From contig OX326958.1 in NCBI GenBank assembly GCA_946800325.1, forward strand, positions 74,448,100 to 74,512,099: 64,000 nt of DNA, in the 5' to 3' direction. The translations under genes were made by a program, and so were the position numbers. The DNA comes from Luzula sylvatica. Its lineage: Eukaryota > Streptophyta > Magnoliopsida > Poales > Juncaceae. The notes beneath the pieces are model-generated. The model was not told the DNA's origin and made no database searches. It saw only the letters and a program-made list of their open reading frames with translations. This document shows positions 1 through 9,712 of the stretch, in pieces; the stretch's first letter is position 1; each line of letters starts with the position of its first letter.

Positions 1-124
1 TGTTTTGAATCGAAAAACAAACTTTCTTAGTGTTTGTGAAATTTGGTGAAAAGTTATGTACTAAAAGATACGATACAAATGATCTAAAAACACGTTATTT
101 GAACACCTCAAAGCGTTAAAATCT
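1..124 (+). repeat. Reference satellite monomer
   Basis: This is the first complete copy in the window and a convenient reference. It starts at TGTTTTGAATCG and ends ...GTTAAAATCT. It has four CpGs (monomer bases 11, 71, 93, 113), one GATC (81-84), one GTAC (58-61) and a tandem GATAC GATAC (67-76). Bases 1-6 (TGTTTT) and 14-19 (AAAACA) are complementary around a 7-base spacer. The length of 124 bp is not a multiple of 3, so any frame passes through all three phases of the repeat in 372 bp. The choice of base 1 is arbitrary. Confidence 0.95.
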
Positions 125-344
125 TGTTTTGAATCGAAAAACAAACTTTCTTAGTGTTTGTGAAATTTGGTGAAAAGTTATGTAGTAAAATATACGATAC
201 AAATGATCTTAAAACACGTTATTTGAACTCCTCAAAGCGTTAAAATCTTGTTTTGAATCGAAAAACAAACTATCTTAGTGTTTGTGAAATTTGGTGAAAA
301 GTTATGTACTAAAAGATACGATACAAATAATCTTAAAACACGTT

Positions 345-370
345 ATTTGAACTCCTCAAAGCGTTCAAAT
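345..370. other. Perfect 8-bp inverted repeat (type C dyad), example copy
   Basis: ATTTGAAC at 345-352 and GTTCAAAT at 363-370 are exact reverse complements separated by 10 bases. The structure exists only in monomers with the GTTCAAAT variant following a GTTATTTGAAC monomer. Monomers with GTTAAAAT carry one mismatch in the stem, and copies with TTCTTTGAAC or TTATTCGAAC change the other arm. The dyad recurs throughout the array in this reading frame of the monomer. It could form a small hairpin or be a symmetric protein-binding site, but neither is shown. Confidence 0.8.
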
Positions 371-1852
371 CTTGTTTTGAATCGAAAAACAAACTATCTC
401 AGTGTTTGTGAAATTTGGTGAAAAGTGACGTACTAAAAGATACGATACAAATGATCTAAAAACACGTTCTTTGAACTCCTCAAAGCGTTCAAATCTTGTT
501 TTGAATCGAAAAACAAACTTTCTTAGTGTTTGTGAAATTTGGTGAAAAGTTATGTAGTAAAAGATACGATACAAATGATCTAAAAACACGTTATTTGAAC
601 TCCTCAAAGCGTTCAAATCTTGTTTTGAATCGAAAAACAAACTTTCTTACTGTTTGTGAAATTTGGTGAAAAGTTATGTAGTAAAAGATACGATACAAAT
701 GATCTAAAAACACGTTATTTGAACTGCTCAAAGCGTTAAAATCTTGTTTTGAATCGAAAAACAAACTATCTTAGTGTTTGTGAAATTTGGTGAAAAGTTA
801 CGTACTAAAAGATACGATACAAATGATCTAAAAACACGTTATTTGAACACCTCAAAGCGTTAAAATCTTGTTTTGAATCGAAAAACAAACTTTCTTAGTG
901 TTTGTGAAATTTGGTGAAAAGTTATGTAGTAAAAGATACGATACAAATGATCTTGAAACACGTTATTTGAACTCCTCAAAGCGTTAAAATCTTGTTTTGA
1001 ATCGAAAAACAAACTATCTTAGTGTTTGTGAAATTTGGTGAAAAGTTATGTAGTAAAATATACGATACAAATGATCTTAAAACACGTTATTTGAACTCCT
1101 CAAAGCGTTCAAATCTTGTTTTGAATCGAAAAACAAACTATCTCAGTGTTTGTGAAATTTGGTGAAAAGTGACGTACTAAAAGATACGATACAAATGATC
1201 TAAAAACACGTTCTTTGAACTCCTCAAAGCGTTCAAATCTTGTTTTGAATCGAAAAACAAACTTTCTTAGTGTTTGTGAAATTTGGTGAAAAGTTATGTA
1301 GTAAAAGATACGATACAAATGATCTAAAAACACGTTATTTGAACTCCTCAAAGCGTTCAAATCTTGTTTTGAATCGAAAAACAAACTTTCTTACTGTTTG
1401 TGAAATTTGGTGAAAAGTTATGTAGTAAAAGATACGATACAAATGATCTAAAAACACGTTATTTGAACTGCTCAAAGCGTTAAAATCTTGTTTTGAATCG
1501 AAAAACAAACTATCTTAGTGTTTGTGAAATTTGGTGAAAAGTTACGTACTAAAAGATACGATACAAATGATCTAAAAACACGTTATTTGAACACCTCAAA
1601 GCGTTAAAATCTTGTTTTGAATCGAAAAACAAACTTTCTTAGTGTTTGTGAAATTTGGTGAAAAGTTATGTAGTAAAAGATACGATACAAATGATCTTGA
1701 AACACGTTATTTGAACTCCTCAAAGCGTTAAAATCTTGTTTTGAATCGAAAAACAAACTATCTTAGTGTTTGTGAAATTTGGTGAAAAGTTATGTAGTAA
1801 AATATACGATACAAATGATCTTAAAACACGTTATTTGAACTCCTCAAAGCGT
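365..1852 (+). repeat. 6-monomer (744-bp) tandem duplication, copy set 1
   Basis: Bases 365-1108 and 1109-1852 carry the same series of six monomer variants. The series opens with a 'tatctcag ... gtgacg' monomer, followed by 'ttctttg' and 'ttactg' monomers, and closes with a GATCTTGAAAC copy and a GTAGTAAAATATAC copy. The 744-bp spacing is exactly six monomers. The same doubled block occurs at 7442-8929 and 45707-47194. Confidence 0.9.
372..392. other. 7-bp inverted repeat (constant dyad), example copy
   Basis: TTGTTTT (372-378) and AAAACAA (386-392) are reverse complements around the 7-base spacer GAATCGA. This dyad is present in nearly every monomer and lies a single base after the variable 8-bp dyad. 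Where both occur, two consecutive potential hairpins span about 48 bp across the monomer boundary. A few copies disturb it, for example the GAATAG, GATTCG and GAATCGGAA variants. Confidence 0.8.
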
Positions 1853-2780
1853 TAAAATCTTGTTTTGAATCGAAAAACAAACTATCTCAGTGTTTGTGAA
1901 ATTTGGTGAAAAGTTATGTACTAAAAGATACGATACAAATGATCTTAAAACACGTTATTTGAACTCCTCAAAGCGTTCAAATCTTGTTTTGAATCGAAAA
2001 ACAAACTATCTTAGTGTTTGTGAAATTTGGTGAAAAGTGACGTACTAAAAGATACGATACAAATGATCTAAAAACACGTTCTTTGAACTCCTCAAAGCGT
2101 TCAAATCTTGTTTTGAATCGAAAAACAAACTTTCTTAGTGTTTGTGAAATTTGGTGAAAAGTTATGTAGTAAAAGATACGATACAAATGATCTAAAAACG
2201 CGTTATTTGAACTGCTCAAAGCGTTAAAATCTTGTTTTGAATCGAAAAACAAACTATCTTAGTGTTTGTGAAATTTGGTGAAAAGTTATGTACTAAAAGA
2301 TACGATACAAATGATCTAAAAACACGTTATTAGAACTCCTCAAAGCGTTCAAATCTTGTTTTGATTCGAAAAACAAACTTTCTTACTGTTTGTGAAATTT
2401 GGTGAAAAGTTATGTAGTAAAAGATACGATACAAATGATCTAAAAACACGTTATTTGAACTGCTCAAAGCGTTAAAATCTTGTTTTGAATCGAAAAACAA
2501 ACTATCTTAGTGTTTGTGAAATTTGGTGAAAAGTTATGTACTAAAAGATACGATACAAATGATCTGAAAACACGTTATTTGAACTCCTCAAAGCGTTCAA
2601 ATCTTGTTTTGAATCGAAAAACAAACTTTCTTAGTGGTTGTGAAATTTGGTGAAAACTTATGTACTAAAAGATACGATACAAATGATCTTAAAACACGTT
2701 ATTTGAACTCCTCAAAGCGTTAAAATCTTGTTTTGAATCGAAAAACAAACTTTCTTAGTGTTTGTGAAATTTGGTGAAAA

Positions 2781-2808
2781 GTTATGTAGTAAAAGTTATG
2801 TAGTAAAA
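2781..2808 (+). repeat. 14-bp tandem duplication inside a monomer
   Basis: GTTATGTAGTAAAA occurs at 2781-2794 and again at 2795-2808, and is followed by AATATG where the sister copies read GATATG. It shifts the monomer register by +14 for everything downstream. No other unit in the window shows it, so it is a private event. Confidence 0.95.
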
Positions 2809-5763
2809 AATATGATACAAATGATCTAAAAATACGTTATTTGAACTCCTCAAAGCGTTAAAATCTTGTTTTGAATCGAAAAACAAACTTTCTTAGTGTT
2901 TGAGACATTTGGTGAAAAGTTATGTACTAGAAGATACGATACAAATGATCTTAAAACACGTTATTTGAACTCCTCAAAGCGTTAAAATCTTGTTTTGAAT
3001 CGAAAAACAAACTTTCTTAGTGTTTGTGAAATTTGGTGAAAAGTTATGTACTAAAAGATACGATACAAATGATCTTAAAACACGTTATTTGAACCCCTCA
3101 AAGCGTTCAAATCTTGTTTTGAATCGAAAAACAAACTATCTTAGTGTTTGTGAAATTTGGTGAAAAGTTACGTACTAAAAGATACGATACAAATGATCTA
3201 AAAACACGTTCTTTGAACTCCTCAAAGCGTTCAAATCTTGTTTTGAATCGAAAAACAAACTATCTTAGTGTTTGTGAAATTTGGTGAAAAGTTATGTACT
3301 AGAAGATACGATACAAATGATCTTAAAACACGTTCTTTGAACTCCTCAAAGCGTTCAAATCTTGTTTTGAATCGAAAAACAAACTTTCTTAGTGTTTGTG
3401 AAGTTTGGTGAAAAGTTATGTACTAAAAGATACGATACAAATGATCTTAAAACACGTTATTTGAACTCCTCAAAGCGTTAAAATCTTGTTTTGAATCGAA
3501 AAACAAACTTTCTTAGTGTTTGTGAAATTTGGTGAAAAGTTATGTACTAAAAGATACGATACAAATGATCTAAAAACACGTTATTTGAACACCTCAAAGC
3601 GTTAAAATCTTGTTTTGAATCGAAAAACAAACTTTCTCAGTGTTTGTGAAATTTGGTGAAAAGTTACGTACTAAAAGATACGATACAAATGATCTAAAAA
3701 CTCGTTATTCGAACTCCTCAAAGCGTTCAAATCTTGTTTTGAATCGAAAAACAAACTTTCTTAGTGTTTGTGAAATTTGGTGAAAAGTTATGTACTAAAA
3801 GATACGATACAAATGATCTAAAAACACGTTATTTGAACACCTCAAAGCGTTAAAATCTTGTTTTGAATCGAAAAACAAACTTTCTTAGTGTTTGTGAAAT
3901 TTGGTGAAAAGTTATGTAGTAAAAGATACGATACAAATGATCTTGAAACACGTTATTTGAACTCCTCAAAGCGTTAAAATCTTGTTTTGAATCGAAAAAC
4001 AAACTATCTTAGTGTTTGTGAAATTTGGTGAAAAGTTATGTAGTAAAATATACGATACAAATGATCTTAAAACACGTTATTTGAACTCCTCAAAGCGTTA
4101 AAATCTTGTTTTGAATCGAAAAACAAACTATCTTAGTGTTTGTGAAATTTGGTGAAAAGTTATGTACTAAAAGATACGATACAAATGATCTTAAAACACG
4201 TTATTTGAACTCCTCAAAGCGTTCAAATCTTGTTTTGAATCGAAAAACAAACTATCTCAGTGTTTGTGAAATTTGGTGAAAAGTGACGTACTAAAAGATA
4301 CGATACAAATGATCTAAAAACACGTTCTTTGAACTCCTCAAAGCGTTCAAATCTTGTTTTGAATCGAAAAACAAACTTTCTTAGTGTTTGTGAAATTTGG
4401 TGAAAAGTTATGTAGTAAAAGATACGATACAAATGATCTAAAAACGCGTTATTTGAACTGCTCAAAGCGTTAAAATCTTGTTTTGAATCGAAAAACAAAC
4501 TATCTTAGTGTTTGTGAAATTTGGTGAAAAGTTATGTACTAAAAGATACGATACAAATGATCTAAAAACACGTTATTTGAACTCCTCAAAGCGTTCAAAT
4601 CTTGTTTTGAATCGAAAAACAAACTTTCTTACTGTTTGTGAAATTTGGTGAAAAGTTATGTAGTAAAAGATACGATACAAATGATCTAAAAACACGTTAT
4701 TTGAACTGCTCAAAGCGTTAAAATCTTGTTTTGAATCGAAAAACAAACTATCTTAGTGTTTGTGAAATTTGGTGAAAAGTTACGTACTAAAAGATACGAT
4801 ACAAATGATCTAAAAACACGTTATTTGAACACCTCAAAGCGTTAAAATCTTGTTTTGAATCGAAAAACAAACTTTCTTAGTGTTTGTGAAATTTGGTGAA
4901 AAGTTATGTAGTAAAAGATACGATACAAATGATCTTGAAACACGTTATTTGATCTCCTCAAAGCGTTAAAATCTTGTTTTGAATCGAAAAACAAACTATC
5001 TTAGTGTTTGTGAAATTTGGTGAAAAGTTATGTAGTAAAATATACGATACAAATGATCTTAAAACACGTTATTTGAACTCCTCAAAGCGTTAAAATCTTG
5101 TTTTGAATCGAAAAACAAACTATCTTAGTGTTTGTGAAATTTGGTGAAAAGTTATGTACTAAAAGATACGATACAAATGATCTTAAAACACGTTATTTGA
5201 ACTCCTCAAAGCGTTCAAATCTTGTTTTGAATCGAAAAACAAACTATCTTAGTGTTTGTGAAATTTGGTGAAAAGTGACGTACTAAAAGATACGATACAA
5301 ATGATCTAAAAACACGTTCTTTGAACTCCTCAAAGCGTTCAAATCTTGTTTTGAATCGAAAAACAAACTTTCTTAGTGTTTGTGAAATTTGGTGAAAAGT
5401 TATGTAGTAAAAGATACGATACAAATGATCTAAAAACGCGTTATTTGAACTGCTCAAAGCGTTAAAATCTTGTTTTGAATCGAAAAACAAACTATCTTAG
5501 TGTTTGTGAAATTTGGTGAAAATTTATGTACTAAAAGATACAATACAAATGATCTAAAAACACGTTATTTGAACTCCTCAAAGCGTTCAAATCTTGTTTT
5601 GAATCGAAAAACAAACTTTCTTACTGTTTGTGAAATTTGGTGAAAAGTTATGTAGTAAAAGATACGATACAAATGATCTAAAAACACGTTATTTGAACTG
5701 CTCAAAGCGTTAAAATCTTGTTTTGAATCGAAAAACAAACTATCTTAGTGTTTGTGAAATTTG

Positions 5764-5765
5764 GA
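5764..5765 (+). other. 5-bp deletion breakpoint
   Basis: The sequence reads TTTGGAGTTATG where sister monomers read TTTGGTGAAAAGTTATG, a loss of five bases (TGAAA). The register shifts by -5 downstream. The homologous site in the long-range copy, near 44,030, is intact. Confidence 0.93.
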
Positions 5766-5868
5766 GTTATGTACTAAAAGATACGATACAAATGATCTGA
5801 AAACACGTTATTTGAACTCCTCAAAGCGTTCAAATCTTGTTTTGAATCGAAAAACAAACTTTCTTAGT

Positions 5869-8800
5869 GGTTGTGAAATTTGGTGAAAACTTATGTACTA
5901 AAAGATACGATACAAATGATCTTAAAACACGTTATTTGAACTCCTCAAAGCGTTAAAATCTTGTTTTGAATCGAAAAACAAACTTTCTTAGTGTTTGTGA
6001 AATTTGGTGAAAAGTTATGTAGTAAAAGATATGATACAAATGATCTAAAAATACGTTATTTGAACTCCTCAAAGCGTTAAAATCTTGTTTTGAATCGAAA
6101 AACAAACTTTCTTAGTGTTTGAGACATTTGGTGAAAAGTTATGTACTAGAAGATACGATACAAATGATCTTAAAACACGTTATTTGAACTCCTCAAAGCG
6201 TTAAAATCTTGTTTTGAATCGAAAAACAAACTTTCTTAGTGTTTGTGACATTTGGTGAAAAGTTATGTACTAAAAGATACGATACAAATGATCTTAAAAC
6301 ACGTTATTTGAACCCCTCAAAGCGTTCAAATCTTGTTTTGAATCGAAAAACAAACTATCTTAGTGTTTGTGAAATTTGGTGAAAAGTTACGTACTAAAAG
6401 ATACGATACAAATGATCTAAAAACACGTTCTTTGAACTCCTCAAAGCGTTCAAATCTTGTTTTGAATCGAAAAACAAACTTTCATAGTGTTTGTGAAATT
6501 TGGTGAAAAGTTATGTAGTAAAAGATACGATACAAATGATCTAAAAACACGTTATTTGAACTGCTCAAAGCGTTAAAATCTTGTTTTGAATCGAAAAACA
6601 AACTATCTTAGTGTTTGTGAAATTTGGTGAAAAGTTATGTACTAAAAGATACGATACAAATGATCTAAAAACACGTTATTTGAACTCCTCAAAGCGTTCA
6701 AATCTTGTTTTGAATCGGAAAACAAACTTTCTTACTCTTTGTGAAATTTGGTGAAAAGTTATGTAGTAAAAGATACGATACAAATGATCTAAAAACACGT
6801 TATTTGAACTGCTCAAAGCGTTAAAATTTTGTTTTGAATCGAAAAACAAACTATCTTAGTGTTTGTGAAATTTGGTGAAAAGTTATGTACTAAAAGATAC
6901 GATACAAATGATCTAAAAACACGTTATTTGAACTCCTCAAAGCGTTCAAATCTTGTTTTGAATCGAAAAACAAACTTTCTTAGTGTTTGTGAAGTTTGGT
7001 GAAAAGTTATGTACTAAAAGATACGATACAAATGATCTTCAAACACGTTATTTGAACTCCTCAAAGCGTTAAAATCTTGTTTTGAATCGAAAAACAAACT
7101 TTCTTAGTGTTTGTGAAATTTGGTGAAAAGTTATGTACTAAAAGATACGATACAAATGATCTAAAAACACGTTATTTGAACACCTCAAAGCGTTAAAATC
7201 TTGTTTTGAATCGAAAAACAAACTTTCTTAGTGTTTGTGAAATTTGGTGAAAAGTTATGTAGTAAAATATACGATACAAATGATCTTAAAACACGTTATT
7301 TGAACTCCTCAAAGCGTTAAAATCTTGTTTTGAATCGAAAAACAAACTATCTTAGTGTTTGTGAAATTTGGTGAAAAGTTATGTACTAAAAGATACGATA
7401 CAAATGATCTTAAAACACGTTATTTGAACTCCTCAAAGCGTTCAAATCTTGTTTTGAATCGAAAAACAAACTATCTCAGTGTTTGTGAAATTTGGTGAAA
7501 AGTGACGTACTAAAAGATACGATACAAATGATCTAAAAACACGTTCTTTGAACTCCTCAAAGCGTTCAAATCTTGTTTTGAATCGAAAAACAAACTTTCT
7601 TAGTGTTTGTGAAATTTGGTGAAAAGTTATGTAGTAAAAGATACGATACAAATGATCTAAAAACACGTTATTTGAACTCCTCAAAGCGTTCAAATCTTGT
7701 TTTGAATCGAAAAACAAACTTTCTTACTGTTTGTGAAATTTGGTGAAAAGTTATGTAGTAAAAGATACGATACAAATGATCTAAAAACACGTTATTTGAA
7801 CTGCTCAAAGCGTTAAAATCTTGTTTTGAATCGAAAAACAAACTATCTTAGTGTTTGTGAAATTTGGTGAAAAGTTACGTACTAAAAGATACGATACAAA
7901 TGATCTAAAAACACGTTATTTGAACACCTCAAAGCGTTAAAATCTTGTTTTGAATCGAAAAACAAACTTTCTTAGTGTTTGTGAAATTTGGTGAAAAGTT
8001 ATGTAGTAAAAGATACGATACAAATGATCTTGAAACACGTTATTTGAACTCCTCAAAGCGTTAAAATCTTGTTTTGAATCGAAAAACAAACTATCTTAGT
8101 GTTTGTGAAATTTGGTGAAAAGTTATGTAGTAAAATATACGATACAAATGATCTTAAAACACGTTATTTGAACTCCTCAAAGCGTTCAAATCTTGTTTTG
8201 AATCGAAAAACAAACTATCTCAGTGTTTGTGAAATTTGGTGAAAAGTGACGTACTAAAAGATACGATACAAATGATCTAAAAACACGTTCTTTGAACTCC
8301 TCAAAGCGTTCAAATCTTGTTTTGAATCGAAAAACAAACTTTCTTAGTGTTTGTGAAATTTGGTGAAAAGTTATGTAGTAAAAGATACGATACAAATGAT
8401 CTAAAAACACGTTATTTGAACTCCTCAAAGCGTTCAAATCTTGTTTTGAATCGAAAAACAAACTTTCTTACTGTTTGTGAAATTTGGTGAAAAGTTATGT
8501 AGTAAAAGATACGATACAAATGATCTAAAAACACGTTATTTGAACTGCTCAAAGCGTTAAAATCTTGTTTTGAATCGAAAAACAAACTATCTTAGTGTTT
8601 GTGAAATTTGGTGAAAAGTTACGTACTAAAAGATACGATACAAATGATCTAAAAACACGTTATTTGAACACCTCAAAGCGTTAAAATCTTGTTTTGAATC
8701 GAAAAACAAACTTTCTTAGTGTTTGTGAAATTTGGTGAAAAGTTATGTAGTAAAAGATACGATACAAATGATCTTGAAACACGTTATTTGAACTCCTCAA

Positions 8801-9712
8801 AGCGTTAAAATCTTGTTTTGAATCGAAAAACAAACTATCTTAGTGTTTGTGAAATTTGGTGAAAAGTTATGTAGTAAAATATACGATACAAATGATCTTA
8901 AAACACGTTATTTGAACTCCTCAAAGCGTTAAAATCTTGTTTTGAATCGAAAAACAAACTATCTCAGTGTTTGTGAAATTTGGTGAAAAGTTATGTACTA
9001 AAAGATACGATACAAATGATCTTAAAACACGTTATTTGAACTCCTCAAAGCGTTCAAATCTTGTTTTGAATCGAAAAACAAACTATCTTAGTGTTTGTGC
9101 AATTTGGTGAAAAGTGACGTACTAAAAGATACGATACAAATGATCTAAAAACACGTTCTTTGAACTCCTCAAAGCGTTCAAATCTTGTTTTGAATCGAAA
9201 AACAAACTTTCTTAGTGTTTGTGAAATTTGGTGAAAAGTTATGTAGTAAAAGATACGATACAAATGATCTAAAAACGCGTTATTTGAACTGCTCAAAGCG
9301 TTAAAATCTTGTTTTGATTCGAAAAACAAACTATCTTAGTGTTTGTGAAATTTGGTGAAAAGTTATGTACTAAAAGATACGATACAAATGATCTAAAAAC
9401 ACGTTATTAGAACTCCTCAAAGCGTTCAAATCTTGTTTTGATTCGAAAAACAAACTTTCTTACTGTTTGTGAAATTTGGTGAAAAGTTATGTAGTAAAAG
9501 ATACGATACAAATGATCTAAAAACACGTTATTTGAACTGCTCAAAGCGTTAAAATCTTGTTTTGAATCGAAAAACAAACTATCTTAGTGTTTGTGAAATT
9601 TGGTGAAAAGTTATGTACTAAAAGATACGATACAAATGATCTGAAAACACGTTATTTGAACTCCTCAAAGCGTTCAAATCTTGTTTTGAATCGAAAAACA
9701 AACTTTCTTAGT
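5869..9712 (+). repeat. 31-monomer HOR unit (3,844 bp)
   Basis: After the GGTTG landmark the order is: 'tgagacattt', 'tgtgacattt', 'gaacccctc', 'ttcatagtg' (about 6,483), 'aatcggaaaac' with 'ttactcttt' (about 6,717), 'aaaattttg', 'gatcttcaaac' (7,040), then the doubled 6-mer (7442-8929) and the MluI-type 'aaacgcg' monomer. The spacing of 3,844 bp is exactly 31 monomers. The unit matches 44134-47977 throughout. Confidence 0.88.
7442..8929 (+). repeat. 6-monomer (744-bp) tandem duplication, copy set 2
   Basis: Bases 7442-8185 and 8186-8929 are two successive copies of the same six-monomer series seen at 365-1852. The offset between the two sets is 7,077 bp. The doubling was therefore already present when the larger units were copied. 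Confidence 0.9.

Larger units (their letters stand above)
1..2635 (+). repeat. Partial 31-monomer HOR unit, 5' part outside window
   Basis: This stretch matches 7078-9712 (offset 7,077) and 45343-47977 (offset 45,342) in variant order, including the doubled 6-monomer block, the 'ttactg' monomers and the monomer with 'aaacgcg'. The matching units are complete 31-mers of 3,844 bp, so about 1.2 kb of this unit lies before the window. Confidence 0.85.
2636..5868 (+). repeat. 26-monomer HOR unit, beta type, with two indels
   Basis: The unit runs from one GGTTG landmark to the next. Its 3,233 bp equals 26 x 124 (3,224) plus a 14-bp duplication near 2,790 minus a 5-bp deletion near 5,764. The variant order is: 'tgagacattt', two 'actagaag' monomers, a 'gaacccctc' monomer, 'tgaagtttgg', 'ttattcg', then two 'gtgacg' monomers 992 bp apart. 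It matches 12193-15416 and 50458-53681, which define the beta 26-mer. Confidence 0.85.

Noticed and set aside
1..124. Nucleosome-phasing A-tract periodicity within the monomer
   Set aside because: A-tracts sit near monomer bases 13-17, 49-52, 63-66, 86-90 and 118-121. The spacings (about 36, 14, 23 and 31) are not convincing multiples of the helical repeat, so I do not claim intrinsic curvature.
372..392. CENP-B box
   Set aside because: On the minus strand TTTCGATTCAAAACAA fits the first half of the core pattern (TTCG, four bases, A), but the required CGGG is replaced by ACAA. The match is half a motif and is expected by chance in a repeated AT-rich monomer.
365..640. A family of open frames of about 276 bp on the minus strand (91 codons), recurring for example at 365-640, 1109-1384, 4223-4498 and 61321-61596, plus shorter 69-codon forms
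   Set aside because: Each spans about 2.2 satellite monomers and exists only where point variants (GTAGT instead of GTACT, GTGACG instead of GTTATG) happen to remove stop codons. The encoded sequence is internally repetitive because it reads the same repeat in shifting phases. No initiation context, no domain and no third-position pattern support coding.
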